From: Ochrobactrum sp. Marseille-Q0166
Lineage (GTDB): Bacteria > Pseudomonadota > Alphaproteobacteria > Rhizobiales > Rhizobiaceae
Direction: 5' to 3'
Length of the DNA stretch: 64,000 bases
Assembly: GCF_014397025.1 (NCBI RefSeq)
Contig: NZ_JACJUO010000001.1
Coordinates: 508,501 to 572,500 of the forward strand
Below the pieces are notes generated by a model. The model ran no database searches. It had not been told where the DNA came from and was given only the letters and a program-made list of their open reading frames with translations. The translations under genes were made by a program, and so were the position numbers. The first letter of the stretch is position 1. Each line of letters starts with the position of its first letter. Positions 17,134-27,704 of this stretch are shown here, one piece after another.

Positions 17134-18399
17134 TTATAGCCAGTCCGGTACAGAATCGAGTGCTAGAAGCTCTTCGTAAGTGCGGCGTGGACGAATGACG
17201 TGGTAGCGATCACCATCCACCAGCACTTCAGGGATCAGAAGACGGCTGTTGTAGGTGCTCGACAGAACTGCGCCATAAGCGCCCGTCGTACAGACAGCGA
17301 TCAGGTCACCGGGAGCAGGCTTTGCCACTTCACGGTCAAGGCCTAGATAGTCGCCGGTTTCACAAACAGGGCCGACAAAATCGGCGCGGATGCGTGGGGC
17401 ATTATCCTTGGTTTCCTTGACCGGTTTGATGTCGTGGAAAGCTTCGTAAAGGGTCGGACGAATGAGGTCATTCATCGCTGCATCAACGATGACGAAGTTC
17501 TTTGCGTCGCCTTCCTTCACGAAAATAACTTCCGTTACCAGCAGACCGGCATTGCCGACGATCAGGCGGCCCGGCTCGAACACGGTTTTGAGACCAAGCG
17601 GCTTAATGTGCTTTGCAACGATTTCCGCATAGGCAACCGGCAGCGGTGGCGGGTTGTTATCGGTACGATAAGGAATGCCTAAGCCCCCGCCGACATCAAC
17701 GTGGCGAATATTGTGGCCATCAGACCGCAATTCCTCAACCAGCTGCGCCATCAGTGCAAAAGCGTCGTCGAAAGGCTCAAGATCAATGATTTGGCTACCG
17801 ATATGCATGTCGATGCCGACAACATCGATACCGGGCAGGCTTGCTGCGCGCGCGTAGGCCTGACGGGCTTTTATGCGTGGAATGCCAAACTTGTTTTCGG
17901 ATTTACCGGTCGAAATCTTGGCATGGGTCTTGGCATCGACATCCGGATTGATGCGCAGGGATACAGATGCAACCTTGCCCGCCTTGACTGCGCGGGCGGA
18001 AAGAATTTCCAGCTCCGGTTCGGATTCGACGTTGAAGCAGTAGATGCCTGCTTCCAGCGCAAAATCCATTTCATGCGGGGTTTTGCCAACGCCGGAAAAC
18101 ACGATCTTGTTGGCCGGGATACCGGCAGCCAAGGCGCGGCGGATTTCACCTTCTGAAACCGTGTCAGCGCCTGCGCCAAGCTTGGCGAGTATCTTGAGAA
18201 CAGCCAGGTTCGAGTTGGCCTTCAACGCGTAAGTTACCAGCGTTTCCATATCCGCAAAGGCTTCGCTGAAGACGCGGAAATGGCGCTCGATCGTGGCGCG
18301 CGAATAGACGTAAAAAGGCGTGCCGACTTCTTTTGCGATGTCGGGCAGGCTCAGATTTTCGGCGTGGAGAACGCCGTCGCGATATTCAAAATGATTCAC
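17134..18399 (-). CDS. lysA: Diaminopimelate decarboxylase
   Basis: This 421-aa PLP enzyme of fold type III catalyses the last step of lysine synthesis, meso-DAP to lysine. The PLP lysine is K60 in YALKANS. HIGSQI, the GGGLGIPY phosphate loop, EPGRLIVGNAG and the GPVCETGD active-site cysteine segment are all present in order. Length is normal. It lies 27 bases after the lptM stop in an operon with argH upstream and TIGR02302 downstream, an arrangement usual in this order. Confidence 0.96.
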   Translation of the reverse strand: MNHFEYRDGVLHAENLSLPDIAKEVGTPFYVYSRATIERHFRVFSEAFADMETLVTYALKANSNLAVLKILAKLGAGADTVSEGEIRRALAAGIPANKIVFSGVGKTPHEMDFALEAGIYCFNVESEPELEILSARAVKAGKVASVSLRINPDVDAKTHAKISTGKSENKFGIPRIKARQAYARAASLPGIDVVGIDMHIGSQIIDLEPFDDAFALMAQLVEELRSDGHNIRHVDVGGGLGIPYRTDNNPPPLPVAYAEIVAKHIKPLGLKTVFEPGRLIVGNAGLLVTEVIFVKEGDAKNFVIVDAAMNDLIRPTLYEAFHDIKPVKETKDNAPRIRADFVGPVCETGDYLGLDREVAKPAPGDLIAVCTTGAYGAVLSSTYNSRLLIPEVLVDGDRYHVIRPRRTYEELLALDSVPDWL

Positions 18400-18426
18400 G
18401 GGAAACAGTCCCTGCTTGATAAGCTA

Positions 18427-18609
18427 TTACAGAATCTTGTCGAGTATGAAGGGCTTGTCTTCCTTCGGTTTCTCAACTGTGCGACCCTGTTCATTGGTGA
18501 TGAGCTGTGCTGGCGGTGGCTCAAGTGGGCCTTTTCGTCCGCAAGCGGCAAGAATGGCTGCAAGAGCGGCGATCAGAAGCACGGAGGAAATGGCGGAGCG
18601 GCCTGTCAT
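18427..18609 (-). CDS. lptM: LptM-like small lipoprotein
   Basis: This 60-aa protein has a signal sequence ending in the lipobox LAAC, with the lipidated cysteine at residue 23, followed at once by GRKGPLEPPP. That CG(K/Q/R)KGPL motif defines LptM (formerly YifL), an outer-membrane lipoprotein that helps the LPS translocon LptD mature. The position directly before lysA is the same as in E. coli (yifL-dapF region) and other proteobacteria. The charged tail ends in FILDKIL. Confidence 0.88.
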   Translation of the reverse strand: MTGRSAISSVLLIAALAAILAACGRKGPLEPPPAQLITNEQGRTVEKPKEDKPFILDKIL

Positions 18610-18708
18610 CAGCTTTGGTTCCCGAATTTGTCCTATGGGTCAGGTCTAACCCAAAATATCTGAAAGTGAAATCACTCCTTCAAGAGCGATCTCACTAACA
18701 TGCTCAGC

Positions 18709-20145
<1,437 letters not shown>

Positions 20146-20147
20146 TC

Positions 20148-20235
20148 AAAATCGGAATCGATTTTGGAAAGCACGATGCGTAGATTAAACAAGTGAGAGC
20201 GTCCTTTGTGCATCCAATTGGATGCACGGCGCTCT
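20148..20235. repeat. Composite palindromic repeat between argH and tlpA
   Basis: Three nested palindromes are visible. AAAATCG (20148-20154) pairs with CGATTTT (20159-20165). A perfect 20-bp palindrome occupies 20208-20227 (GTGCATCC...GGATGCAC). AGAGCG (20196-20201) and CGCTCT (20230-20235) bracket it. I recall very similar text as a dispersed intergenic repeat in Hyphomicrobiales genomes. It occupies most of the 144 bases between two divergent genes, so their promoters must overlap or lie within it. Confidence 0.6.
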
Positions 20236-20253
20236 AACGGAAAGTGACGCGCT

Positions 20254-20940
20254 ATGGCTGAAGACAACGTTAAGGCAAAGTCAGGCAATCGGAAGATTGT
20301 CCTTCTTGCAGCACTTGCCGGTGTCATCGCCGGTATAGGCGCGGTATACGTGATGGAACGGCCTTCTGGCAATGCACCAGTCGGCAAAGTTTACGTTCAA
20401 AGTGATGAGGCTTCCGCACAATGTGCGTTCAAGGCGGATAGTCTGAAAGCGCTTGATGCGGCGGTGACGGGCAGTGTTGCCGCTATGCGTGCCGCCGAGA
20501 AGCCGATTTCTGTAGCCCATATTGCTTTCACTGGACCCGATGGCAAGCAGACAACACTTGGCGATTACAAGGGCAAGACGCTGCTTGTTAATCTCTGGGC
20601 GACGTGGTGCGCGCCGTGCCGCGAAGAAATGCCGGAGCTTGATAATCTTCAGGCAGAAAAGGGCGGAAGCGATTTTGATGTCGTTGCCATCAATATCGAT
20701 ACCGGATCGGATGAAAAGCCGAAAAAGTTTCTCAAAGAGATCGGCATCAAGAATCTGAGCCTCAATCGCGATGCCACCATGTCGAGTTTCAATGAATTAA
20801 AGCGTAAGAATCTGGCTTTTGGCCTGCCTGTGACGCTGCTGGTTGATAAAGACGGCTGTCAGATTGCCTCAATGAATGGGCCGGCTCCATGGGATGGACC
20901 TGACGCGATTAAGCTGATCGAAGCTGCGCAAAAACTTTAG
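20254..20940 (+). CDS. tlpA: TlpA-family thiol:disulfide interchange protein
   Basis: This 228-aa periplasmic thioredoxin-like protein is anchored by one N-terminal helix at about 14-34. The redox active site W118-C-A-P-C122 follows NLWAT, and the cis-proline loop GLPVTLLVD is present. It also has a cysteine at 57 and one near the C-terminus (KDGCQIAS), typical of alphaproteobacterial TlpA. TlpA reduces copper-site cysteines for cytochrome aa3 oxidase assembly in Bradyrhizobium, and a similar role is likely here. It is monocistronic. Confidence 0.9.
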   Translation: MAEDNVKAKSGNRKIVLLAALAGVIAGIGAVYVMERPSGNAPVGKVYVQSDEASAQCAFKADSLKALDAAVTGSVAAMRAAEKPISVAHIAFTGPDGKQTTLGDYKGKTLLVNLWATWCAPCREEMPELDNLQAEKGGSDFDVVAINIDTGSDEKPKKFLKEIGIKNLSLNRDATMSSFNELKRKNLAFGLPVTLLVDKDGCQIASMNGPAPWDGPDAIKLIEAAQKL

Positions 20941-20993
20941 ATAGACAATTTCACCGTTCGGTGGCTTCCTCTTCTTGAGAGAGGAAGTTGCCC

Positions 20994-21614
20994 ATGAGTA
21001 TTGAAATCTGGCTGGCGTTTTCTGCCGCATCCATCGTGCTCCTGATTATTCCAGGACCAACGGTTTTGCTTGCCGTGTCCTATGCGCTTGGGCAGGGCTG
21101 GAAAGCAGCTCTCCCCATGGCAATTGGCGTGGCGATTGGTGATTTTACCGCCATGACGCTTTCCATGCTGGGTGTCGGTGCACTTCTCGCCGCGTCAGCG
21201 ACGGTATTTACTGCGGTTAAGTGGGTCGGTGCTGCCTATCTCATCTGGTTGGGTATAAAGTTGTTTCGGGCGGGCGGCATAATGGACGCCAAGGCGCGGC
21301 ACGATGAAGTCAAGCCCGTACGGATGCTGCTTCATGCTTGGCTGGTCACGGCGCTCAATCCGAAAAGCATTACGTTTTTCGTGGCTTTCCTGCCGCAGTT
21401 TTTAAGCCCGCATCGTGATTTCATGACGCAGATGCTGGTCTTTGAAAGCACGTTCCTTGTGCTGGCATTTGTCAATGCCTTTGCTTATGCGCTGATTGCT
21501 ACACGCGCCCGCAGCTTCTTTGCAAATGAACGCGCCCTTCGCATCTTCAATCGGGCAGGCGGAACGATGTTGGTCGGTGCGGGTATTGCGACAGCCTCGA
21601 TCCGATCAAGCTGA
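20994..21614 (+). CDS. LysE/RhtB family amino-acid exporter
   Basis: This 206-aa inner-membrane protein has about six helices and the family opening [33 protein letters not shown], with the GPT-x-LL motif. Family members export lysine, arginine, threonine or homoserine lactone; the substrate here is unknown. ATG 20994 is chosen because GAGAGGAAG lies just upstream; a TTG six bases earlier also is in frame. Its stop overlaps the convergent DUF188 gene by 9 bases. Confidence 0.88.
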   Translation: MSIEIWLAFSAASIVLLIIPGPTVLLAVSYALGQGWKAALPMAIGVAIGDFTAMTLSMLGVGALLAASATVFTAVKWVGAAYLIWLGIKLFRAGGIMDAKARHDEVKPVRMLLHAWLVTALNPKSITFFVAFLPQFLSPHRDFMTQMLVFESTFLVLAFVNAFAYALIATRARSFFANERALRIFNRAGGTMLVGAGIATASIRSS

Positions 21615-22091
21615 TTTAAAGCCGGAGCGTTTCAACTGGACAATCGCCAGTTCAAGCGCTGACAGAAACGCTGAGCGATCCTTGGGAGAAAAGGGTGCTG
21701 GCCCGCGCGTGACTTCACCTGCGGAGCGCAGTGAATCCATCAGATTGCGCGTTGCGAGTGTGTTGCCGATAGTGCTTGCCGTATGCACCTTACCATTGGG
21801 CGCTATGACCGATGCGCCCATCTCAATCGACCGGCTTGCCAGCGGTATATCAGCGGCGATGACGACAATGCCAGGGCGGGAATTTTCAGCGATCCAGTCA
21901 TCAGCCGCATCAAGCTTGTCGGACACAATGACACGTTCGACGCGTTCAATATCGCGCGGGATGGCGATATAGCTGTTGGCCACGAGAACAACGGCCAAGC
22001 CGTGCCGTTCGGCAACGCGGTAGACTTCCGCCTTTACCGGGCAGGCGTCGGCATCAACAAAAATGCGGATTGTGTCGTTCTGAGTGTCCAT
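21606..22091 (-). CDS. YaiI/YqxD family protein (DUF188)
   Basis: This 161-aa cytoplasmic protein belongs to the DUF188 family, which has a PIN-like/NYN-like fold. The N-terminal [10 protein letters not shown] (residues 11-20) and the AADIPLASR motif carry acidic residues expected of a metal-dependent nuclease, but no activity is firmly established. Length is normal. It is monocistronic and its 3' end overlaps that of the LysE gene. Confidence 0.9.
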   Translation of the reverse strand: MDTQNDTIRIFVDADACPVKAEVYRVAERHGLAVVLVANSYIAIPRDIERVERVIVSDKLDAADDWIAENSRPGIVVIAADIPLASRSIEMGASVIAPNGKVHTASTIGNTLATRNLMDSLRSAGEVTRGPAPFSPKDRSAFLSALELAIVQLKRSGFKSA

Positions 22092-22209
22092 GCCTTTTCA
22101 TAGGCAGAAGCGAGGCATTTGGCAAATTGATCGCAGCGTTGAGATTTATGCGATAGCGCAATTCTCCGAACCGGATTAGAGCAGGCGCCAAAGAAAAGAG
22201 TCTCTGATC

Positions 22210-23067
22210 ATGGCTACCCGCTTTTTCCCCCTCATGTTTGTTCTGCTCTGGGCCACCGGCTTCATCGGGGCTGGGCTTTCTATGCCCTATGCAGAACCAT
22301 TCAGTTTTATGGCGGTGCGGTTTTCTATTGCAGCGCTCATCATGATCATCTGGGCTTTAGCCAGCCATAGCGTCTGGCCGAGGGGAAAAGTGCTGATGCA
22401 CGCAGCCATCGCTGGCTGCCTGATCCATGGTGTTTATCTCTCTGCACTTTTCTGGGCCGTGCATCATGGCCTGCCAGCAGGCATGTCGGGGCTTGTCGCG
22501 GGTCTTCAGCCGATGCTGACCACATTGATTGCAGCGCTTCTATTGGGCGAACGTGCCAGTGGGCGGCAATGGCTGGGGCTGCTGATCGGTTTTGTTGGCG
22601 TTACGATGGTGGTTTGGCCGAAGTTTTCAGGCCATAGCGGTGTTGACCCGCAAAGCTTGTTTGCAGCTTTTGTCGCGGTGCTTGCAATCAGCACCGGAAC
22701 CGTATGGCAGAAGCGATTTGGCACGGCGGCGGATCTTAAAACGGGGACAGCGGTGCAATATATTGCAGCCGCAGCGCTAACCGGGACCTGTGCTTTCATG
22801 TTTGAAACGCGGGTGATGGTCTGGTCGCCACAGCTTATTTTTGCTCTGGTCTGGTTGACCCTTGCGATTTCAATCGGTGCAATTCTGGCACTTCTAGTGA
22901 TGATCCGCGAAGGTGCGATGTCGAAAGTTGCATCGCTTTTCTATCTGGTGCCGGGCACGGCTGCGATTATGGCCTATCTGATTTTTGGCGAAACGCTGGG
23001 GCCCATTCAGATTGCTGGTATGGTTGTGACTACGCTCGGTGTGGCACTCACGACTTTACGTCGATGA
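22210..23067 (+). CDS. EamA-domain DMT-family permease
   Basis: This 285-aa protein has ten predicted helices arranged as two EamA repeats of the drug/metabolite transporter superfamily. Conserved features are the opening LLWATGFIGAGL, the first repeat end ALLLGERASGRQWLGLLIGFVGV, and the second repeat end YLIFGETLGPIQIAGMVVTTLGVAL. It probably exports a metabolite, substrate unknown. It has its own upstream region and its 3' end overlaps the convergent yihY by 20 bases. Confidence 0.87.
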   Translation: MATRFFPLMFVLLWATGFIGAGLSMPYAEPFSFMAVRFSIAALIMIIWALASHSVWPRGKVLMHAAIAGCLIHGVYLSALFWAVHHGLPAGMSGLVAGLQPMLTTLIAALLLGERASGRQWLGLLIGFVGVTMVVWPKFSGHSGVDPQSLFAAFVAVLAISTGTVWQKRFGTAADLKTGTAVQYIAAAALTGTCAFMFETRVMVWSPQLIFALVWLTLAISIGAILALLVMIREGAMSKVASLFYLVPGTAAIMAYLIFGETLGPIQIAGMVVTTLGVALTTLRR

Positions 23068-23917
23068 GATCGGGCTGCTGTTCGCGCTTGCGAAAGTTCA
23101 TGATTGCGGCGTTTATTTCAGCACCGATGATAAAGATTGCCGATAACATATAGAGAAAAACGATAGCCACCATGATCGAGGCGAGGCCCGCATAGGTGGT
23201 GACGTAATTTGCAAAAGTTTCGAGATATTTTGCAAAAGCAGTCGCGGCTGCCAGCCACGCAACCAACGTGATAACGATGCCGGGGAGAATGTCGCTCAAG
23301 CGGCGTTTTCCGGCAGGTAGCCAGATATGCACGATGAAGAGTGCGAGCACCAGAACGATCACTGCAATAGTATAGCGCCAGATGGCAATTGTGCCTGTAA
23401 ATGGCGCGATGTCAGGAAACCATTGCTCGGCCAGGCGCACGGCCAACGGAGCAAGAACCAGCAGAAAGCTGATAGCCATCAGGCTTATCGTGCCGATCAG
23501 CACGAAGCCTAAGCTTTGCAGGCGGCAGAAGATGATCGAGCGCTGGTCAATCACGCGATAGGCGCGGTTGAGCGACATGCGCAGCGCTTCGACACCGTTG
23601 GAAGCAAAATAGGCAGCGGCAATCACACTCAAGGTCAGAAGTCCGCCGCGCTGAACCGTCAAAACGTTCATCACTTCATTGGCGATAGGCCCTGCAATAT
23701 TGGACGGCCACATATCGAAAATGACATGCACTGCCGTATTGGCAAACTCCTTGGTACCGAGAAAGCTGGCGAGGGACGTTGCAAAGATGAGAAATGGAAA
23801 CAGCGCCATCAACCCGGACAGAGCAATGTGTGAGGCAAAGGCCCATCCATCGTCACTGCTGAAATGACCGTAAACGTCAAAGGTGATCTGACGGAGAAAA
23901 CGCCTGACTTTTCGCAT
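23048..23917 (-). CDS. YihY/virulence factor BrkB family membrane protein
   Basis: This 289-aa protein has six hydrophobic helices and the family opening DDGWAFASHIALSGLMALFPFLIF. The SNGVEALRMSLNRAYRV and FIIGAEINAAI motifs are conserved. The family was once misnamed ribonuclease BN; its function remains uncertain, with roles in serum resistance suggested for BrkB. It shares 20 bases at its 3' end with the DMT gene. Confidence 0.9.
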   Translation of the reverse strand: MRKVRRFLRQITFDVYGHFSSDDGWAFASHIALSGLMALFPFLIFATSLASFLGTKEFANTAVHVIFDMWPSNIAGPIANEVMNVLTVQRGGLLTLSVIAAAYFASNGVEALRMSLNRAYRVIDQRSIIFCRLQSLGFVLIGTISLMAISFLLVLAPLAVRLAEQWFPDIAPFTGTIAIWRYTIAVIVLVLALFIVHIWLPAGKRRLSDILPGIVITLVAWLAAATAFAKYLETFANYVTTYAGLASIMVAIVFLYMLSAIFIIGAEINAAIMNFRKREQQPDLIDVKS

Positions 23918-24060
23918 CCGCAGATTTGCCCCTTTCAGTTCAGCTATTTGGATTCAAGGCCTTAAATCTAGCATCGAATTGGGAAATGCAAGGGGCGAGC
24001 TGTTTTAAACCTTTTGCGAATCAAGCACTCTGCCCAAAATCCTGCCGTAGGAAACACGCC

Positions 24061-24903
24061 ATGGTCTCAAAAAATGCAAAGCGCAGCATTCTGATAACCG
24101 GATGTTCTTCCGGCATCGGAGCTTATTGTGCCGAGGCCTTGCATCTGGCGGGCTGGCGTGTGTTTGCCACCGCACGAAAAGATGAGGATATTGCAGCACT
24201 CAAAGCCAAAGGTATTGAGGCTTTTTATCTCGATTATACCGAACCGCAATCGATCGAGGCGCTAGTCGACGAAGTCTTGCGTGCAACGGATGGCAGACTG
24301 GACGCACTTTTCAACAATGGTGCCTATGCGCAGCCCGGCGCCATTGAGGATCTTCCCGTAGAAGCGTTGCGCGCGCAGTTTGAGGCCAATTTCTTCGGCT
24401 GGCATGATCTGACACGTCGTATTATCCCCACCATGCGCGCACAGGGGCATGGTCGGATCGTGCATTGTTCATCGATCTTGGGCCTTGTGCCGATGAAATG
24501 GCGCGGTGCCTATGTTGCGTCGAAATTTGCACTGGAAGGGCTGATGACGGCGCAACGTATGGAACTGGAAGGGTCTGGCATTGAGGTGTCCATGATAGAG
24601 CCAGGGCCGATTGCCTCACAGTTCACCTATAATGCAGCCATGCATGCGCGCGCCAATATCGATTTGGAACATTCCGTGCATCGCGAATTATATCAGCGAC
24701 AGATGGCAAAGCTTGAAGGCGGTGGTACAAAATCAAAAAACAAGCTTGGTCCTGAGGCAGTTTACGCGGTACTTGTACATGCATTGGAGGCGTCCAAGCC
24801 GCGTCCGCATTATGCTGTTACGCGACCTGCGAAACTGGGTATTCTTGCTCGACGCCTGCTGCCGTCACGCTGGCTTTACCGAATGCTGTCCGATCAGTCT
24901 TGA
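24061..24903 (+). CDS. Short-chain dehydrogenase/reductase
   Basis: This 280-aa classical SDR has a Rossmann cofactor motif T13-G-CSS-G-I-G20, the NNG motif (FNNGAYAQPG) and the catalytic pair Y151-x3-K155 (YVASK), with the serine of HCSSILG upstream. The substrate is unknown; the C-terminal extension resembles retinol-dehydrogenase-type and fatty-aldehyde SDRs. The ATG at 24061 is chosen because the SDR fold begins directly after it. The frame continues upstream to 23926 without SDR-like sequence. Confidence 0.88.
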   Translation: MVSKNAKRSILITGCSSGIGAYCAEALHLAGWRVFATARKDEDIAALKAKGIEAFYLDYTEPQSIEALVDEVLRATDGRLDALFNNGAYAQPGAIEDLPVEALRAQFEANFFGWHDLTRRIIPTMRAQGHGRIVHCSSILGLVPMKWRGAYVASKFALEGLMTAQRMELEGSGIEVSMIEPGPIASQFTYNAAMHARANIDLEHSVHRELYQRQMAKLEGGGTKSKNKLGPEAVYAVLVHALEASKPRPHYAVTRPAKLGILARRLLPSRWLYRMLSDQS

Positions 24904-24939
24904 AATAAAAGAATACGGCGGATTATGGGAGGGAACTAA

Positions 24940-25143
24940 ATGGACTTTTTGTTCAAAGCCGCATCCATGGTGGCTGTGCTTGCCGTGGCGATTGTGCTGC
25001 TTATAGGCCTGCGCAATATGATGCGGGGCGGGGATGGCAATTTCTCCAATAAGATGATGCAACTGCGAGTACTGTTGCAATTTGTTGCAATTCTACTGGT
25101 CGTGGGTGCTATCTATTTCGCACGACAGGCAAGCGGACAGTAA
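24940..25143 (+). CDS. Twin-helix small protein, HIG1-like
   Basis: This 67-aa membrane protein has two helices (about 5-24 and 43-61) joined by a polar, basic loop (RNMMRGGDGNFSNKMMQLRVLLQF). The layout and the MM(Q)LRV motif match bacterial HIG1-domain/twin transmembrane helix proteins, whose mitochondrial relatives assist cytochrome oxidase complexes. A strong GGGAGG site precedes the ATG. It ends two bases before the adenosyltransferase gene starts, so the two are co-transcribed. Confidence 0.88.
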   Translation: MDFLFKAASMVAVLAVAIVLLIGLRNMMRGGDGNFSNKMMQLRVLLQFVAILLVVGAIYFARQASGQ

Positions 25144-25145
25144 GC

Positions 25146-25730
25146 ATGGTCAAGCTCAACAAGATTTATACACGTACTGGAGATGATGGTACCACTGGCC
25201 TGACCTCGGGGCCGCGCAGGTTGAAATCTGATCTTCGTGTAGAGGCTTACGGTACGGTTGACGAAACCAATGCTTGTATTGGCCTGGTTCGGCAGCACAC
25301 GCAGGATGCAGATCACGTGCATATTGATGTTATGCTCATGCGCATCCAGAACGATCTGTTCGATCTTGGTGCAGATCTTTCAACGCCTGACGAGGGTGAG
25401 CCGCTTTCCTACGAACCTCTGCGTATCGTTGAGCAACAGGTTAAAAGGCTGGAATCCGACATTGACTATCTGAACGCGGATATTCCGCCGCTGAGGTCGT
25501 TTATTTTACCGGGCGGTTCTGCTGCATCTGCTGCATTGCATCTGGCACGCACCGTGTCACGCCGTGCGGAGCGCTTGATGGTGCAGCTTGCAAAGACCGA
25601 AGGCGAAGTGGTTTCGAAGGAAGCGTTGCAATATATAAACCGCCTCTCCGACTTCCTTTTCGTCGCCGCCCGCGCCGTCAATGAAAACGGCGCAAAGGAT
25701 GTGTTGTGGGTGCCAGGCCAAAATAGATAG
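25146..25730 (+). CDS. Cob(I)yrinic acid a,c-diamide/cobalamin adenosyltransferase, PduO type
   Basis: This 194-aa cytoplasmic enzyme transfers the adenosyl group of ATP to cob(I)alamin. The N-terminal ATP site YTRTGDDGTTGLTSG is at 8-22, DETNACIGLVR follows, and the C-terminal motifs ARTVSRRAER and NRLSDFLFVAAR are typical of PduO-type rather than CobA-type enzymes. It serves adenosylcobalamin-dependent enzymes such as methylmalonyl-CoA mutase, not seen here. It follows the HIG1-like gene by two bases. Confidence 0.93.
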   Translation: MVKLNKIYTRTGDDGTTGLTSGPRRLKSDLRVEAYGTVDETNACIGLVRQHTQDADHVHIDVMLMRIQNDLFDLGADLSTPDEGEPLSYEPLRIVEQQVKRLESDIDYLNADIPPLRSFILPGGSAASAALHLARTVSRRAERLMVQLAKTEGEVVSKEALQYINRLSDFLFVAARAVNENGAKDVLWVPGQNR

Positions 25731-25784
25731 GCATTGCCGTGATGCCGGTCTGCAAATGGCGTTCTGTTTGCGCTTCTGTGCTCA

Positions 25785-25799
25785 CTTACTTCAAGTAAG
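25785..25799. repeat. Short palindrome in a probable dispersed repeat
   Basis: CTTACTT and AAGTAAG flank a single C. The surrounding text (gtgctcacttac ... gtaagctccgctccg) resembles a short dispersed intergenic repeat I associate with alphaproteobacterial genomes. It lies between two convergent genes. There is no T run, so it is not a standard terminator. Confidence 0.4.
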
Positions 25800-25868
25800 C
25801 TCCGCTCCGATGCTCAACAGATCACTATTTTCGCCACGGCCTGACGACAATGCGCGTCGCGGATGGTT

Positions 25869-26600
25869 TCAGACACCACGCTTATTGCCCCAGATCAGCA
25901 CATGAAGCTGTGGCAGAACGTGGGCTTCAAACCAGCGATCAGCCATCACCTTGTCGATCAGCCATTCCATGCGGTTCATGATACCGTCCATGTCGATGCG
26001 GGCATCGTCATCTTCGGGCGGCGGCGGTGTGTGATTGCCGGGCTGAAGGTAGACAGCCAAATGCGGATGACGTGCTGATGCCGCCTTCGCAAAGGTATAA
26101 TCCGCATCATCGAAGACCACGAATTTCAGCACGGTCTTTGGTTTTGGTCCTGCAGCATCAATGGATGCAGCGAGTGCATCCCAATCTGTCTCCATGCCGC
26201 TAGAGGGCGGTTTTGGGCTTAGAACCAGCGTATCAAGCCGGGAAAACCAGCCCTTTGCCACAGATCCCTGTGTTTCGAGTGCAAAGCGATAACCTTGCTT
26301 GTGTCCATGATCGATCAGCGGCCCCAAAGGCTGAATGGCCGGGTTGCCACCGGAAAGTGACACTGTTATTGGCTTTTTGCCAGAGAGTGTCGTCACTTCA
26401 TGCCAGATAGCCTCAATGCTCATCTGTTTCCAGTCATGGCGAAAGCGGCTTTCAACGGCGTGCAGACTGTCACACCATGCGCAGCGATAGTCGCAGCCAC
26501 CCGTGCGCACGAAAACAGTCGGCTCGCCGCTCAACACACCTTCGCCCTGAATGGTAGGGCCGAAAATCTCGCTGATGCGGATTTCTGGACACTTGATCAT
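25869..26600 (-). CDS. queE: 7-carboxy-7-deazaguanine synthase
   Basis: This 243-aa radical-SAM enzyme converts 6-carboxytetrahydropterin to 7-carboxy-7-deazaguanine. The cluster-binding cysteines follow a C-x3-C-x2-C pattern in [23 protein letters not shown] is the glycine-rich SAM motif and [10 protein letters not shown] the substrate loop. The start at 26600 (MIKCPEIR) gives an ATGA overlap with the queD stop; a start at 26615 is also open. It is the last gene of the queC-queD-queE operon. Confidence 0.94.
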   Translation of the reverse strand: MIKCPEIRISEIFGPTIQGEGVLSGEPTVFVRTGGCDYRCAWCDSLHAVESRFRHDWKQMSIEAIWHEVTTLSGKKPITVSLSGGNPAIQPLGPLIDHGHKQGYRFALETQGSVAKGWFSRLDTLVLSPKPPSSGMETDWDALAASIDAAGPKPKTVLKFVVFDDADYTFAKAASARHPHLAVYLQPGNHTPPPPEDDDARIDMDGIMNRMEWLIDKVMADRWFEAHVLPQLHVLIWGNKRGV

Positions 26601-26983
26601 TGCTTTAGAAAGCATGGTTGCAGACGTTCCGGGCGGTATTCAGCCCATGTTTTTGGCGTTTCGCTGACCCTCACGGCGGTGACCTCATGCCAGCGTGCTT
26701 GGCACCATTCATAAAGATGCAGCGCCAGAAACTCTGCTGTGACGCAATTATGCCCAAGCACATCATTGAGATGGCGGTGGTCGAGTTCATCATCGATATA
26801 GCGCTTGAGTGGCGCCAACTCGTGATAATCACGCACGAAACCATGCTCATTGAGGTCGGCTGCCGACAGTTCCACCTCAACGATGTAATTGTGCCCGTGC
26901 AGCCGCGCGCATTGATGATCGGCAGGCAGTTCTGTGAGTTGATGCGAAGCGGCGAAATGAAATTCTTTCGTGATGCGAAACAT
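26597..26983 (-). CDS. queD: 6-carboxy-5,6,7,8-tetrahydropterin synthase
   Basis: This 128-aa enzyme makes carboxytetrahydropterin from dihydroneopterin triphosphate. The zinc ligands H14, H29 and H31 and the catalytic C25 match E. coli QueD H16/H31/H33/C27. The ELDHRHLND motif supplies the catalytic Asp-His pair. It overlaps queC by one base (TGATG) and queE by four, so translation is tightly coupled. Confidence 0.95.
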   Translation of the reverse strand: MFRITKEFHFAASHQLTELPADHQCARLHGHNYIVEVELSAADLNEHGFVRDYHELAPLKRYIDDELDHRHLNDVLGHNCVTAEFLALHLYEWCQARWHEVTAVRVSETPKTWAEYRPERLQPCFLKQ

Positions 26984-27681
26984 CAGGCGCTCCTTTTCTC
27001 GATTACCGCACGCCAGAAATCTGCATCCTCATAGACAGTGGGATCTGCGATACCTGCCAGATGGAAGGCTTCGCGACGTTCAACGCAGGTACCGCAACGC
27101 CCGCAATGATGCTCGCCTCCCTTATAGCAGGACCATGTGGCTTCAAATGGTGCCTTGTATTTTACACCGTCTGAAACGATGGCGCTTTTTGACTTGTGCA
27201 CATAGGGCGCAAGCACCTGAATATCGGCATATCCTTCGAGCGCATGGTTCTGCATGATCTGAAAAGCATCGATAAAGCCAGGGCGACAATCGGGGTAGAT
27301 GAAATGGTCGCCGCCGTGAACAGCGAGCGCCACGGCATCGGCCTTCTGGGCTGCTGCCACGCCAAAGGCGATAGCCAGCATGATGGCGTTACGGTTGGGA
27401 ACGACCGTGATTTTCATCGTTTCTTCGGCGTAATGACCATCGGGAACATCAACGTCATCTGTCAGAGCCGAGCCGGTCAGACTGGCGCCGATCGACCGGA
27501 TATCGATGATCTGATACGGAACATTTAGCCGCTTTGCGCATGCTTCCGCAAAGCTCAGTTCCTTTTTGTGCCGCTGGCCGTAATCAAAAGAGATAAGGCC
27601 AGTGAGCTGTTGTTCTGCCGCGATTTTGTGCGCAAGCGAAACGGAGTCCAATCCGCCAGAGCAGATGACAAGCGTCTTCAT
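26983..27681 (-). CDS. queC: 7-cyano-7-deazaguanine synthase
   Basis: This 232-aa ATP-dependent enzyme turns carboxydeazaguanine into preQ0. The PP-loop SGGLDS is at 8-13, and the zinc-binding cysteines are C185, C193, C196 and C199 (CYKGGEHHCGRCGTC). It is the first gene of the operon and is preceded by a structured leader. queF and tgt are not in the window, so the product could feed queuosine in tRNA or, less likely here, a DNA modification pathway. Confidence 0.95.
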   Translation of the reverse strand: MKTLVICSGGLDSVSLAHKIAAEQQLTGLISFDYGQRHKKELSFAEACAKRLNVPYQIIDIRSIGASLTGSALTDDVDVPDGHYAEETMKITVVPNRNAIMLAIAFGVAAAQKADAVALAVHGGDHFIYPDCRPGFIDAFQIMQNHALEGYADIQVLAPYVHKSKSAIVSDGVKYKAPFEATWSCYKGGEHHCGRCGTCVERREAFHLAGIADPTVYEDADFWRAVIEKRSA

Positions 27682-27704
27682 AGTTTGAGTCCTTGTTTTG
27701 ACCG

